Origin: Streptomyces parvulus
GTDB lineage: Bacteria; Actinomycetota; Actinomycetes; Streptomycetales; Streptomycetaceae
Length of the DNA stretch: 64,000 bases
Reading direction: 5' to 3'
Assembly: GCF_014648855.1 (NCBI RefSeq)
Contig: NZ_BMRX01000002.1
Span: 1 to 64,000 of the forward strand
Positions 1 through 11,063 of this stretch are shown in pieces; the stretch's first letter is position 1, and every line of letters starts with the position of its first letter. The position numbers and the translations under genes were made by a program. The notes under the pieces were generated by a model. It was not told where the DNA came from. It made no database searches and worked only from the letters and a program-made list of their open reading frames with translations.

Positions 1-1
1 C

Positions 2-495
2 TACAGCGGCTACGAACTGTGCGAACACACCCCCCTGCGCGAAGGCAGCGAGGAATACCGCGACAGCGAGAAGTACCAGCTCAAAGCCCGTGACTGGGAG
101 GCCGCCGCCCGCGAGGGCCGCACCATCGCCCCCCTCGTCGCCAAGCTCAACACCATCCGGCGTGCGAACCCGGCACTCCGGCAACTGCGCGATCTGCACT
201 TCCATCCCACGGACAAGGAGGAGGTGATCGCCTACTCGAAGCGGCACGGCTCGAACACGGTTCTGGTGGTCGCCAACCTCGACCCCCACCACACCCAGGA
301 GGCGACGGTCTCGTTGGACATGCCGCAACTCGGCCTGGACTGGCACGAGTCGGTGCCGGTGCGCGACGAGCTGACCGGCGAGACCTACCACTGGGGCAGG
401 GCCAACTATGTGCGCCTGGAGCCGGGCCGTTCGCCCGCCCACGTCTGCACGGTTCTGCGACCGTCCCACCCGCAGATCGGAGGGTCACCCACCAT

Positions 496-499
<4 letters not shown>
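2..499 (+). CDS. glgE: GlgE maltosyltransferase, C-terminal part (5' truncated by window edge)
   Basis: The last 165 residues of the alpha-1,4-glucan:maltose-1-phosphate maltosyltransferase, which transfers maltosyl units from maltose-1-phosphate onto linear glucan. The frame is open from base 2, so the gene begins outside the window. The visible part is the C-terminal beta-sandwich of a GH13_3 protein, with the phrase [18 protein letters not shown] typical of GlgE ends. The TGA stop overlaps the treS start in ATATGA. Identity rests on this C-terminal piece and on the treS-pep2-glgB order that follows, which is the known Streptomyces and mycobacterial GlgE-pathway cluster. The catalytic domain cannot be checked here. 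Confidence 0.88.
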
Positions 500-2196
<1,697 letters not shown>

Positions 2197-2284
2197 CCGA
2201 GCCCCCGGGCGGGGCGGTTTCCCCCGTCCCGCCCGGGGCACGCATCAGTAACACCCCGACGACCCGGGGAAAGGACGCTACGCC

Positions 2285-3673
2285 ATGCCGGAAGCCGTCA
2301 CACGCACCGTCACGAGCCCGCCAGGCCTCCTAGCGTCACTTGATCCACTCCTGCGGGACTGGCTGCCCCGGCAGCGCTGGTTCGCCGGCAAGGGGCGCCC
2401 GGTCACCGGCTTCTCGCTGGTCGCCGCCACCGATCTGCTCCCCGCCGACTCCCGTCTCGGCCTGCACCACGTGCTGGTCCGCGCCCACCAGCAGTCCGCC
2501 CCGGGCGGCCCCGAGGAGCCCGGCGACTGCTACCAGCTGCTCATAGGCACGCGCGAGGCGCTGCCGCCCCGGCTGGTGCCCGCGCTGATCGGACACGTGA
2601 CCGGGGGCCCGGCCGCCGGCCGCACCGCCTACGACGCGCTGTACGACACCCGGCCCGCCGAGGTCCTCCTGGAGGCGATACGCACCCGGGCCCGCATCGG
2701 CGGGCTGCGCTTCGAGCGCGAGGAGGACCAGGAGATACGGGCCGGCCTCGTACCGCGCCTAATGACCGCCGAGCAGTCGAACTCCTCGGTCGTCTATGGA
2801 GATACGTTCATTCTCAAGGTGCTGCGCCGAATCGTGCCCGGCGTCAACCCCGACCTGGAGCTGCCGCTGGCGCTGGCCCGCGAGGGTGGCGCGCCGGTGC
2901 CCGCCCCCGCGGGGTGGGTGGTGGCCGAGCCGGACGGCCGGTCCTGGGTGCTGGGTGTGCTCCAGCCGTACCTGCAGGGCTCGACGGACGGCTGGGAGCT
3001 GGCCCTGCGCGAACTGGCCAAGGGCGAGGACTTCACCGCCGAGGCCCGGGCGCTCGGCCGGGCCACCGCCGAGGTGCACACGGCGCTGGCCCGCGCGCTG
3101 CCGACCGTCACCCTCGGCCACGCCCAGGTGCGGCAGCTCGCCGACGGCATGATCGCGCGGCTGGAGGAGGCCGCCCGCGCGGTGCCGGCGCTGCGGCCCC
3201 ACGCGCCCGCCCTGCGCACCACGTTCACCGCGCTGGGCGACCTCGCCGCCGAGGGCCGCACCTGGACCGCCCAGCGCGTCCACGGCGACCTGCACCTCGG
3301 CCAGTGCCTGCGCGCGCCCTCCGGAGAGTGGTCGCTGATCGACTTCGAGGGGGAGCCCGCGAAACCGCTGGCCGAGCGCCGGCTGCCGCAGCCGACGGTG
3401 CGCGACGTCGCCGGGATGCTGCGCTCCTTCGACTACGCGGCGCACTCGGCCGAGGCCCCGGTGCCGGGGTGGGCCGCGGGCTGCCGGGCGGCGTACTGCA
3501 CCGGGTACGCCGAGGCGGCCGGCGTCGACCCGCGCACCGACCCGGTGCTGCTGCGCGCCCACGAGACCGACAAGGCGGTCTACGAGGTCCTGTACGAGGC
3601 CCGGCACCGCCCCGACTGGCTCCAGGTGCCGCTGGCCGCGGTCCGCCGCCTGTCGGCACCCGAACCGGCCTGA
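2285..3673 (+). CDS. pep2: Maltokinase Pep2/Mak
   Basis: ATP-dependent maltokinase of 462 residues that makes maltose-1-phosphate, the GlgE donor. It has an aminoglycoside-phosphotransferase-like fold: a kinase lysine candidate in FILKVLRR (K178), the catalytic loop VHGDLHLGQ (H333, D335) and the metal-binding LIDFEGEP (D353). The N-terminal cap contains [12 protein letters not shown], characteristic of actinobacterial Mak proteins. The gene lies 88 nt after treS, with an AAAGGA-type ribosome site before the ATG. In some actinobacteria it is fused to treS; here it is separate. It sits between treS and glgB, as expected for the TreS-Pep2-GlgE-GlgB route. Confidence 0.93.
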   Translation: MPEAVTRTVTSPPGLLASLDPLLRDWLPRQRWFAGKGRPVTGFSLVAATDLLPADSRLGLHHVLVRAHQQSAPGGPEEPGDCYQLLIGTREALPPRLVPALIGHVTGGPAAGRTAYDALYDTRPAEVLLEAIRTRARIGGLRFEREEDQEIRAGLVPRLMTAEQSNSSVVYGDTFILKVLRRIVPGVNPDLELPLALAREGGAPVPAPAGWVVAEPDGRSWVLGVLQPYLQGSTDGWELALRELAKGEDFTAEARALGRATAEVHTALARALPTVTLGHAQVRQLADGMIARLEEAARAVPALRPHAPALRTTFTALGDLAAEGRTWTAQRVHGDLHLGQCLRAPSGEWSLIDFEGEPAKPLAERRLPQPTVRDVAGMLRSFDYAAHSAEAPVPGWAAGCRAAYCTGYAEAAGVDPRTDPVLLRAHETDKAVYEVLYEARHRPDWLQVPLAAVRRLSAPEPA

Positions 3674-3700
3674 CGCCCGAGCTGTCGCACCCACTCGCCC

Positions 3701-3706
3701 AGGAGG
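3701..3706 (+). promoter_or_regulatory. Strong ribosome binding site fixing the glgB start
   Basis: AGGAGG sits 8 nt before the GTG at 3715 and decides the glgB start. The same frame is open far upstream through pep2, but only as an out-of-frame shadow. Confidence 0.85.
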
Positions 3707-3714
3707 CTCCGCCC

Positions 3715-6201
3715 GTGACCCCCCGCCCCACGTCCAGCGGTCCAGACCCGAAGAAGACGGCCGCCAAGCAGGCGGCCGCGAAGAAGACGACCGGCAAGCA
3801 GGCCGCCGCGAAGAAGACGCCCTCGACGAAGACGGCCAAGACGACCGAGGAGGCCGGGACGGCGAAGGCCGGCGTGAAGAAGGCCGCGGCGAAGAAGAGC
3901 GCCACGAAGAAGACCGCCGCGAAGAATGCCGTGGCGAAGAAGGCCGTGACGAAGAAGGCCGCCGCCAAGAAGCCGGCCGTCCGGAAGGTCACCGCTCCCG
4001 CCGCCGGGGCCGCCGTCTCCCCCGCCCTGGACGCGGCCGACCGGGAGCGGCTGCTGGCCGGCACGCACCACGACCCCCACTCCGTCCTCGGCGCCCACCG
4101 GGTCCCCGGCGGTCTCGCCTTCCGGGCCCTGCGGCCGTACGCCCGCGAGGTGACCGTCGTCTGCGGCGACCTGCGCGTCGAACTGCACGACGACGGGGAC
4201 GGCTTCTTCTCCGGGCTGCTGCCGCTGCCGGAGGCCCCGCCGCACCGGCTCCGGGTGGCGTACCGGGAGACGGTGCAGGAGGTCGAGGACCCGTACCGCT
4301 TCCTGCCCACCCTCGGCGACCTGGACCTGCACCTGATCGGTGAGGGCCGGCACGAGCAGCTGTGGCAGGCGCTCGGCGCGCATCCCATGACGCACGACGG
4401 CGTCGCGGGCACCCGCTTCACCGTGTGGGCGCCGAACGCGCGCGGCGTGCGGGTGGCCGGCGGCTTCAACTTCTGGGACGGCACCGGCCATCCCATGCGG
4501 TCCCTCGGCGCCACCGGCGTGTGGGAGCTGTTCCTGCCCGGCGTCGGCGCGGGCGAGCTGTACAAGTTCGAGATCACCCGCGCCGACGGCTCGCGCACCT
4601 TCCGCGCCGATCCGCTGGCCCGCGCCACCGAGGTCCCGCCCGCCACCTCGTCCGTCGTGCACTCCTCGCACCACACGTGGGGCGACGCGGAGTGGCTGGC
4701 CCGCCGCGCCGACGCGCCCGCGCACGAGGCGCCGATGTCGGTGTACGAGGTCCACCTGGCGTCCTGGCGGCCGGGGCTGACGTACCGCGAACTGGCCGAG
4801 CAGCTCCCCGCCTACGTCGCCGACCTCGGCTTCACGCACGTCGAGCTGATGCCGGTCGCCGAGCACCCCTTCGGCGGTTCCTGGGGCTACCAGGTCACCG
4901 GCTTCTACGCGCCCACGGCCCGGCTCGGCGACCCGGACGACTTCAAGTACCTGGTCGACCGGCTGCACCAGGCCGGCATCGGTGTGCTGATGGACTGGGT
5001 GCCGGCCCACTTCCCGCGCGACGACTGGGCGCTGGCCGAGTTCGACGGCCGCCCGCTGTACGAGCACTCCGATCCGCTGCGGGCGGCGCATCCGGACTGG
5101 GGGACGCTGGAGTTCGACTTCGGGCGCCGCGAGGTGCGCAACTTCCTCGTCGCCAACGCCGTGTACTGGTGCGAGGAGTTCCACATCGACGGGCTGCGGG
5201 TCGACGCGGTCGCCTCGATGCTCTACCTGGACTACTCGCGCGAGCCGGGGCAGTGGACGCCCAACGAGCACGGCGGCCGGGAGAACCTGGACGCGGTGGC
5301 CTTCCTCCAGGAGATGAACGCCACCGTGTACCGGCGGGTACCGGGCGTGGTGACCGTCGCCGAGGAGTCCACGGCCTGGGACGGCGTCACCCGGGCCACC
5401 CACCACAAGGGGCCGAGCGGCTTCGGCGGGCTCGGGTTCGGGCTGAAGTGGAACATGGGCTGGATGCACGACTCGCTCCAGTACATGAGCCACGAGCCGG
5501 TGCACCGCAGGTACCACCACGGGGAGATGACGTTCTCCATGGTGTACGCCTACAGCGAGAACTACGTGCTGCCGATATCCCACGACGAGGTCGTGCACGG
5601 CAAGCGGTCGCTGGTGTCGAAGATGCCCGGCGACTGGTGGCAGCAGCGCGCCAACGAGCGGGCCTACCTGGCCTTCATGTGGGCCCATCCGGGCAAGCAA
5701 CTGCTGTTCATGGGCCAGGAGTTCGCGCAGGGCGCCGAATGGTCCGAGGCGCACGGCCCCGACTGGTGGCTCCTCGACCCGGAGTACGGGGCGGCGGCGG
5801 ACCACCGGGGCGTGCGGGATCTGGTGCGGGACCTGAACGCGGTCTACCGGTCGACGCCCGCGCTGTGGCGGCTCGACACCCACCCCTCCGGTTTCGGCTG
5901 GGTGGTCGGTGACGCCGCCGAGGACAACGTGCTGGCCTTCCTGCGGCTGGACGCCGACGGCACCCCGCTGCTCGCGGTGTCGAACTTCGCCCCGGTCGTG
6001 CGCAACGACTACCGCCTCGGCGTCCCCGACGAGGTCCCCGCCTGGCACGAGGTCCTCAACACCGACGCGGCGCGCTACGGCGGCGGCGACGTGACCAACC
6101 CCGACCCGGTGAAGCCGGAGCCGCAGGGCTGGCACGGCCGCCCGGCGAGCATCCGGCTGACCCTGCCGCCCCTGGCGACGGTGTGGCTGCGCCCGGCGTG
6201 A
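3715..6201 (+). CDS. glgB: 1,4-alpha-glucan branching enzyme GlgB with histone-H1-like N-terminal tail
   Basis: Branching enzyme of 828 residues that introduces alpha-1,6 links into the glucan made by GlgE. After the tail come a GlgB N-domain and CBM48 (to about residue 290) and a GH13_9 catalytic barrel with GLRVDAV (D497), VTVAEEST (E550) and SHDEVVHG (D624), then a C-terminal beta domain. The GTG start follows AGGAGG. The oddity is residues 11-90, built almost only from K, A, T and occasional P/V in motifs such as AAAKKT and AKKA. This makes the protein about 100 residues longer than most GlgBs. The tail resembles the AK-rich tails of actinobacterial HupS and histone H1; its role is unknown. 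A terminator follows the stop. Confidence 0.95.
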   Translation: MTPRPTSSGPDPKKTAAKQAAAKKTTGKQAAAKKTPSTKTAKTTEEAGTAKAGVKKAAAKKSATKKTAAKNAVAKKAVTKKAAAKKPAVRKVTAPAAGAAVSPALDAADRERLLAGTHHDPHSVLGAHRVPGGLAFRALRPYAREVTVVCGDLRVELHDDGDGFFSGLLPLPEAPPHRLRVAYRETVQEVEDPYRFLPTLGDLDLHLIGEGRHEQLWQALGAHPMTHDGVAGTRFTVWAPNARGVRVAGGFNFWDGTGHPMRSLGATGVWELFLPGVGAGELYKFEITRADGSRTFRADPLARATEVPPATSSVVHSSHHTWGDAEWLARRADAPAHEAPMSVYEVHLASWRPGLTYRELAEQLPAYVADLGFTHVELMPVAEHPFGGSWGYQVTGFYAPTARLGDPDDFKYLVDRLHQAGIGVLMDWVPAHFPRDDWALAEFDGRPLYEHSDPLRAAHPDWGTLEFDFGRREVRNFLVANAVYWCEEFHIDGLRVDAVASMLYLDYSREPGQWTPNEHGGRENLDAVAFLQEMNATVYRRVPGVVTVAEESTAWDGVTRATHHKGPSGFGGLGFGLKWNMGWMHDSLQYMSHEPVHRRYHHGEMTFSMVYAYSENYVLPISHDEVVHGKRSLVSKMPGDWWQQRANERAYLAFMWAHPGKQLLFMGQEFAQGAEWSEAHGPDWWLLDPEYGAAADHRGVRDLVRDLNAVYRSTPALWRLDTHPSGFGWVVGDAAEDNVLAFLRLDADGTPLLAVSNFAPVVRNDYRLGVPDEVPAWHEVLNTDAARYGGGDVTNPDPVKPEPQGWHGRPASIRLTLPPLATVWLRPA

Positions 6202-6202
6202 C

Positions 6203-6234
6203 GGGCGGGAGGGTGCGGGGCACGCCTCCCGCCC
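6203..6234 (+). terminator. Stem-loop between convergent glgB and helicase gene
   Basis: Perfect 10-bp inverted repeat GGGCGGGAGG (6203-6212) and CCTCCCGCCC (6225-6234) with a 12-nt loop, immediately after the glgB stop. No T-run follows, as is usual in Streptomyces. It may act on both strands. Confidence 0.6.
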
Positions 6235-6261
6235 CCGGTCCCGCCGGGCGGGCCCCGGCTG

Positions 6262-8520
6262 CTACCCGGCCGCGTCCACCAGCCCCTTCGGCAGCTCCCC
6301 GGTGTGCAGGACGCCGAGGCGCTGGGTGGCGCGGGTGAGGGCGACGTAGAGGTCGCTCGTGCCGTAGTCGCCGGGCTCGACGACCAGGACGGAGTCGAAC
6401 TCCAGGCCCTTGGCCTGACGCGGGTCCAGCAGCACGACCGTGTGCGTCAGGTCCGGTTCGGCGTCCGGGGTCACCCCGTCCAGCCGGGCCGCGAGAACCC
6501 GGTGCAGCGCCCGCGGGGCGATGACGGCGAGGCGTCCCTCCTCGGGGGTCAGCTCCCGCACCGCCTCCGCGACCGCGGCCGGGAGGTCCCCGGTCGCACG
6601 GATCCAGGGGCGTACGCCCGTGGAGCGCACCGAACTCGGCGGCTCGAACCCCGGGTCCTCGGCGCGGACGACGGCCGCCGCCACGTCCATGATCTCGGCC
6701 GGGGTGCGGTAGTTGACGCCGAGGCGGGTGTGCTCGAAGCGGTCCTCGACGTAGGGGGCGAGGATCTTCGACCAGGAGCCGACGCCGGCCGCCTCGGCGG
6801 TCTGCGCCGGGTCGCCGACCAGGGTCATCGAGCGGGTGGGGCAGCGCCGCATCAGCAGCCGCCAGGCCATCGGGGACAGCTCCTGCGCCTCGTCCACGAT
6901 GATGTGCCCGAACGCCCAGGTGCGGTCGGCCGCCGCGCGCTCGGCGGCGCTTCGGTGGTCGTCCTCCTCCTGCCGCTCGGCGAACCGCTCCGCGTCGATG
7001 ATGTCGTGCGCCGACAGGACCTCGGCGTCCTCCTCGTCCTTGTCCTCGAACTCGTAGGTCCGGGACGCGTACGACACGTCCAGCACGCCCTGCGCGTAGG
7101 CGATCTGCTCGGCCCGCTCGCGCTCGGCGCGGGTGCGGGCCACCCGGTCGTCCACACCGAGCAGTTCGGCGGCCTCGTCCAGCAGGGGGACGTCGGCGAC
7201 GGTCCAGCGCCGGGTGACCGGGCGGCGCACGGCGGCGGCGTCCTCGGCGGACAGGAACGGCTCGGGCGCGGCGAGGAAGTCGGCGACCAGGCGGCGCGGG
7301 GTCAGGCGCGGCCACAGCTGGTCGATGGCCGACCAGACCTCGGGGTTCTCGGCGAGTTCGTCGCGGATCTGCGTGATGTCGCTGGGGTCGAGGAGGTTGG
7401 AGCCGTCGTAGGGGTCGGTGCCGATGCGCTCCGCGACCATGTCGGTCAGGGTGTTGAGGATGTGGCCCTCGAAGTGCTCGCGGGCCGCGTTGTGCGGCAG
7501 CCGCGCGGCCCGGGTGCGTTCGCGGGCGACGTTGACCAGGTCGTCGTCGAGCATCAGGATCTCGCGGTCGTGCTCGATCGCGATCACGGGGTCGGGCAGC
7601 GCCTGCCGCTCCCGGACCACCTCGGCGAGCACGTCGGCCATGCCGGCCCGGCCCTTCACCACCGCCGCCTGCGGCGTGTCCGCCGCCGTGGCCCGCACGC
7701 CGGGGTACAGCTCGCCGACCGTCGACAGCAGGACGCCGGTCTCGCCCAGGGAGGGCAGGACCTCGCCGATGTAGCCGAGGAAGGCGGGGTTGGGGCCGAC
7801 GATGAGGACCGCGCGCTTGGCGAGCAGTTCGCGGTGTTCGTAGAGGAGGTAGGCGGCCCGGTGCAGGGCGACGGCGGTCTTGCCGGTGCCTGGCCCGCCC
7901 TCCACGACCAGCACGCCCCGGTGCGGGGCGCGGATGATGCGGTCCTGGTCGGCCTGGATGGTCTGCACGATGTCGCCCATGCGGCCGGTGCGCGCGGAGT
8001 TGAGCGCGGCGAGCAGCACGGCGTCGCCGGCCGGGTCCTCGTGGCCGGTGCGCGTCTCGTCGCCCAGGTCCAGGATCTCGTCGTGCAGTGCGGTGACCCG
8101 GCGGCCCTCGGTGGTGAGGTGCCGGCGGCGGCGCAGGCCCATCGGGGTGTGGCCGGTCGCCAGGTAGAAGGGGCGGGCGACGTCGGCGCGCCAGTCGATC
8201 AGGACCGGCGTGCGTTCGGCGTCGTCGGCGCGCAGCCCGATGCGGCCGATGTGGTGGTCCTGCCCGGAGGCCAGGTCGATCCGGCCGAAGCAGAGGGAGC
8301 CGTCCACCGCGTTGAGCGCGGCGAGCAGCCCGGAGCGCTCGGCGACCAGGATGTCCCGCTCCAGCCTCGCCTGCTGCGGGGTGTTGCCCTGCGCGAGCGC
8401 GTCCGTGACCGAGACCTCGGCGTCGCCGCGCAGCGCGTCCACGCGCGCGTACAGCCCGTCGATGAATTCCTGCTCCTGCCGCAATTCATCGTCCGGAAAT
8501 TCGGTGTTTGACAATTCCAC
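6262..8520 (-). CDS. helD: HelD-like UvrD/Rep-family ATPase (RNA polymerase recycling factor type)
   Basis: Superfamily 1 helicase-like ATPase of 752 residues. It has a helical, probably coiled-coil N-terminus (about 12-70), Walker A GGPGTGKTAVALHR (208-221), Walker B VDEAQELSPMAWRLL, motif III GDPAQT, and a C-terminal motif near QAKGLEFDSVLVV. This layout, with the coiled N-terminal arm and a long inserted region between the ATPase halves, matches HelD proteins that bind and release stalled RNA polymerase rather than unwind DNA. It starts at GTG 8520, after GGGCGGGA; a TATATC hexamer lies 9 nt upstream, so a very short leader is likely. I see no rifampicin-associated element upstream. DNA-helicase activity cannot be excluded from sequence. 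Confidence 0.85.
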   Translation of the reverse strand: MELSNTEFPDDELRQEQEFIDGLYARVDALRGDAEVSVTDALAQGNTPQQARLERDILVAERSGLLAALNAVDGSLCFGRIDLASGQDHHIGRIGLRADDAERTPVLIDWRADVARPFYLATGHTPMGLRRRRHLTTEGRRVTALHDEILDLGDETRTGHEDPAGDAVLLAALNSARTGRMGDIVQTIQADQDRIIRAPHRGVLVVEGGPGTGKTAVALHRAAYLLYEHRELLAKRAVLIVGPNPAFLGYIGEVLPSLGETGVLLSTVGELYPGVRATAADTPQAAVVKGRAGMADVLAEVVRERQALPDPVIAIEHDREILMLDDDLVNVARERTRAARLPHNAAREHFEGHILNTLTDMVAERIGTDPYDGSNLLDPSDITQIRDELAENPEVWSAIDQLWPRLTPRRLVADFLAAPEPFLSAEDAAAVRRPVTRRWTVADVPLLDEAAELLGVDDRVARTRAERERAEQIAYAQGVLDVSYASRTYEFEDKDEEDAEVLSAHDIIDAERFAERQEEDDHRSAAERAAADRTWAFGHIIVDEAQELSPMAWRLLMRRCPTRSMTLVGDPAQTAEAAGVGSWSKILAPYVEDRFEHTRLGVNYRTPAEIMDVAAAVVRAEDPGFEPPSSVRSTGVRPWIRATGDLPAAVAEAVRELTPEEGRLAVIAPRALHRVLAARLDGVTPDAEPDLTHTVVLLDPRQAKGLEFDSVLVVEPGDYGTSDLYVALTRATQRLGVLHTGELPKGLVDAAG

Positions 8521-8600
8521 TCCCGCCCGGATATACTGTGCTCACTGAACTTCTTCATGGCCTCATTTCCCTGAAGTCATGAATCCCCGAATATACGCAA

Positions 8601-8636
8601 AGAAATCCCCCGAGCGCAATTGCTCGGGGGATTTCT
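8601..8636 (-). terminator. Perfect terminator hairpin after the thioredoxin gene
   Basis: A 15-bp perfect stem, AGAAATCCCCCGAGC (8601-8615) with GCTCGGGGGATTTCT (8622-8636), and a 6-nt loop. The A/T-rich stem base makes it an efficient intrinsic terminator in either direction. It ends the merR-trx transcript and separates it from helD downstream. Confidence 0.85.
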
Positions 8637-8652
8637 CGTATCGCGCCGCGGG

Positions 8653-8982
8653 TCAGAGCACGTCGGCCAGCTCCGCCAGCAGCAGCCGCTTGGGCCGGGA
8701 GCCGACCATCGACTTCACCGGCTCACCCCCGCGGAACACCATGAAGGTCGGCATCGACAGCACCTTGTACGCGTTCGTCGTCGCCGGATTGCGGTCCACG
8801 TTCAGCTGCACGACGCGCAGCCGCTCGCCCTCCTCCTCGGCCACGGCACTGAGCACCGGCGCCATCTGCCGGCACGGCGGGCACCAGTCCGCGGTGAACT
8901 CCACCAGCACCGGCAGCTCACTGCCCAGCACCTCGGCGCCGAACTCCGCGTCCGTCACCTCGGGCACCCCGTCGCTCGTCAT
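8653..8982 (-). CDS. Thioredoxin with WCPPC active site
   Basis: Small cytoplasmic thioredoxin of 109 residues with active site ADWCPPCRQM (C34, C37), cis-proline in SMPTF and typical length. The first X in CXXC is Pro, not the Gly of classical thioredoxins, which should alter redox potential. ATG 8982 is preceded by GGGAGGACAC. The ATG overlaps the stop of the upstream merR gene (ATGA), so the two are translationally coupled and probably co-regulated from the operator upstream of merR. A strong terminator lies 17 nt after the stop. This is probably one of several thioredoxins in the genome, here tied to a MerR sensor. Confidence 0.92.
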   Translation of the reverse strand: MTSDGVPEVTDAEFGAEVLGSELPVLVEFTADWCPPCRQMAPVLSAVAEEEGERLRVVQLNVDRNPATTNAYKVLSMPTFMVFRGGEPVKSMVGSRPKRLLLAELADVL

Positions 8983-9377
8983 CCGTGTCCTCCCAGTTCG
9001 CACTTGGGCTCCGGACCCCCCAAAACCGCCGCCTCGGCCCGCGCCAGCTGGGCGCCGACCTGCGCCCTGACCGACGAGAGCTGCTCGATCAGCGCGTCCA
9101 GCTCCGCCAGCTTGCGCCGGTAGACCACCAGGGACGCCGGGCAGGAGTCGCCCTCGGGGTGCCCGGCGCGCAGGCACTCCACGAAGGGGCGGGTCTCCTC
9201 CAGGTCGAACCCGAAGTCCTGGAGCGTCCTGATCTGCCGCAGCAGCCTCAGGTCGTCCTCGTCGTAGGTCCGGTAGCCGTTGCCGGTGCGCCGCGCCGGA
9301 AGCAGGCCCCGCGTCTCGTAGTACCGCAGCGTCCGCGTGGTGGTCCCGGCCCGCGCGGCCAGCTCGCCGATTCGCAT
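8979..9377 (-). CDS. MerR-family transcriptional regulator (thioredoxin operon)
   Basis: 132 residues. The N-terminal MerR winged helix MRIGELAARAGTTTRTLRYY starts at residue 1, then ETRGLLPARR and a dimerisation helix. Three cysteines (C68, C79 and C126) lie in the effector half; the spacing of C68 and C79 around the AGHPEGD loop could bind metal or form a disulfide, but it is not the SoxR iron-sulfur pattern. It overlaps the downstream thioredoxin by 4 nt. A perfect palindrome 14 nt before the start codon fits MerR autoregulation by promoter distortion. Redox or thiol sensing is an inference from the thioredoxin partner. Confidence 0.9.
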   Translation of the reverse strand: MRIGELAARAGTTTRTLRYYETRGLLPARRTGNGYRTYDEDDLRLLRQIRTLQDFGFDLEETRPFVECLRAGHPEGDSCPASLVVYRRKLAELDALIEQLSSVRAQVGAQLARAEAAVLGGPEPKCELGGHG

Positions 9378-9391
9378 GGCACGAACGTAGG

Positions 9392-9411
9392 CCTTGACCC
9401 GGACGTCAAGG
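9392..9411 (-). promoter_or_regulatory. Palindromic MerR-type operator upstream of merR-trx
   Basis: CCTTGAC-6 nt-GTCAAGG, perfect 7-bp arms, in the core promoter of merR. On the minus strand the right arm supplies TTGACG and a TACGTT hexamer follows near the start codon. A dyad between widely spaced -35 and -10 elements is the usual MerR arrangement. Confidence 0.7.
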
Positions 9412-9412
9412 C

Positions 9413-9445
9413 AAGAGGCCCGGCGCCGGGGGGCGCGGGCCTCTT
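9413..9445 (-). terminator. Second stem-loop between dctA and merR
   Basis: AAGAGGCCCG (9413-9422) pairs with CGGGCCTCTT (9436-9445). It lies directly upstream of the merR operator and, together with the hairpin at 9452-9492, forms a tandem pair insulating merR-trx from dctA transcription. Confidence 0.5.
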
Positions 9446-9451
9446 GGGGGG

Positions 9452-9492
9452 CCGGGCGGCTGAGCAACGGGGGGAGCACCTCAGCCGCCCGG
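9452..9492 (-). terminator. Terminator hairpin after dctA
   Basis: Perfect 13-bp stem CCGGGCGGCTGAG (9452-9464) with CTCAGCCGCCCGG (9480-9492) and a 15-nt loop, 22 nt after the dctA stop. Confidence 0.7.
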
Positions 9493-9514
9493 AGTGTGCG
9501 GGCGTCCGGCGGGG

Positions 9515-10909
9515 TCAGGCCCGCGCCAGCTCCTTCTCGCCGCCCTGCTCGGGCAGGTCCGGCGCGTCGTCGGAGCCGTCGGCGCCGTGGTGGTCGTCCA
9601 GCAGGGTCTTCTCGTCGAAGGGGGCCCGGCCGGCGAGCACCTCGGTCACCCGGTCCTTGTCGATCTCCTTGGTCCAGGTGCCGATCAGGACCGTGGCGAC
9701 GGCGTTGCCGCCGAAGTTGGTCAGGGCGCGGGCCTCGCTCATGAAGCGGTCGATGCCGACGATCAGGCCGATGCCGTCCACCAGGGCGGGCTTGTGCGAC
9801 TGGAGGCCGCCGGCCAGCGTCGCGAGACCGGCGCCGGAGACACCCGCGGCGCCCTTGGAGGCCACCAGCAGGAACAGGAGCAGCGGGATCTGCTCGCCGA
9901 TGGACATCGGCGTCCCCATGGCGTCGGCGATGAAGAGCGAGGCCATGGTCATGTAGATCATGGTGCCGTCGAGGTTGAAGGAGTAGCCGGTCGGGACGGT
10001 GATGCCGACCACCGGCTTGCTGACGCCCAGGTGCTCCATCTTGGCGATCAGGCGCGGCAGCGCCGACTCCGAGGAGGAGGTGGACAGGATCAGCAGGAAC
10101 TCGCGGCCCAGGTACTTGAAGAGCGAGAGGACGTTCACCCCGGCGACCAGGCGCAGCATCGCGCCCAGCACCAGGAAGAGGAAGAGGAAGCAGGTCACGT
10201 AGAAGCCGAGCATCAGCACGGCCAGGCTCTTGAGCGCGTCCACGCCCGCCGAGCCGGTGACGGCCGCGATGGCGCCGAAGGCACCGACCGGGGCGGCCCA
10301 CATGATCATGGCCAGGACGCGGAAGACGAGGCGCTGGATGTGCTCGATGCCGCGCAGGACGGGCTGCCCGGCGGATCCCATCGCCTGGAGGGCGAAGCCG
10401 CACAGCAGCGCGATCAGCAGGGTCTGGAGGACCTCGCCGGCGGTGAACGCGGAGACGATGGTGGTCGGGATGATGCCCATCAGGAAGTCGACGGTGCCCT
10501 TGGCCTCCGCGTCGACCTGCGCCTGGCCGGTCTCCTTGACGGCGTCGGTGACCGCGAGGCCGGTGCCCGGGTCCAGGATGTTGCCGACGATCAGGCCGAT
10601 GGCGAGCGCCACCAGCGACATCACCAGGAAGTAGACCAGCGCGATGCCGCCGACCGCGCCGACCTTGGCGGCCTTGCGGACGGAGCCGATGCCCAGCACG
10701 ATCGTGCAGAAGATGATCGGCGAGATCATCATCTTGATCAGGTTCACGAAGCCGGTGCCCAGGGGCTTCAGCTCGGTGGCGAAGTCCGGAGCGATCAGAC
10801 CCACCGCGATACCGAGGGCGACCGCGATGATCACCGCGATGTAGAGATAGTGCGTGCGGTCCCGCTTGGCTTTGGGTGCGGCAGGTGCCGTAGCGGCTTT
10901 GCTGGTCAC
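9515..10909 (-). CDS. dctA: C4-dicarboxylate:cation symporter (DctA/GltP family)
   Basis: Membrane carrier of 464 residues in the dicarboxylate/amino acid:cation symporter family. About eight transmembrane helices plus two re-entrant loops are visible. The family hallmarks are the serine-rich loop STSSSESALPRL and the NLDGTMIYM and GAAGVSGAG motifs. The start is taken at GTG 10909 because AGGAGG lies 7 nt upstream; an in-frame start 48 nt earlier has no such site. The C-terminus is acidic and histidine-containing. It is divergent from a CitA/DcuS-type kinase, so succinate, fumarate or malate uptake under that system is likely. Glutamate cannot be ruled out as substrate. Confidence 0.9.
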   Translation of the reverse strand: MTSKAATAPAAPKAKRDRTHYLYIAVIIAVALGIAVGLIAPDFATELKPLGTGFVNLIKMMISPIIFCTIVLGIGSVRKAAKVGAVGGIALVYFLVMSLVALAIGLIVGNILDPGTGLAVTDAVKETGQAQVDAEAKGTVDFLMGIIPTTIVSAFTAGEVLQTLLIALLCGFALQAMGSAGQPVLRGIEHIQRLVFRVLAMIMWAAPVGAFGAIAAVTGSAGVDALKSLAVLMLGFYVTCFLFLFLVLGAMLRLVAGVNVLSLFKYLGREFLLILSTSSSESALPRLIAKMEHLGVSKPVVGITVPTGYSFNLDGTMIYMTMASLFIADAMGTPMSIGEQIPLLLFLLVASKGAAGVSGAGLATLAGGLQSHKPALVDGIGLIVGIDRFMSEARALTNFGGNAVATVLIGTWTKEIDKDRVTEVLAGRAPFDEKTLLDDHHGADGSDDAPDLPEQGGEKELARA

Positions 10910-11063
10910 GGCGGCCCTCCTTGACGACGTCGTCGGCATCACCGGCGTGCGGCTCACGTCCGGGGGTGTGTATCGGGGATGCGGTGACTATCTCCCGGCG
11001 TGTGAGGGCGGTCACCCTTGCGTTCATTTAGTTCACAATCCAGCCACGAGGCAGACTGACCGC
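10910..11063. promoter_or_regulatory. Divergent promoter region between dctA and the sensor kinase
   Basis: 154 bp shared by the carrier and the two-component system. The stretch near 11030-11042 (TTCATTTAGTTCACAATCC) is unusually AT-rich for this genome and is the likeliest promoter/response-regulator zone. I see no perfect long palindrome. Confidence 0.5.

Noticed and set aside
6262..8520. Reading the helD-type gene as a plain UvrD DNA helicase
   Set aside because: The helical N-terminal arm and long insertion between ATPase motifs fit HelD better, though helicase activity is not formally excluded.
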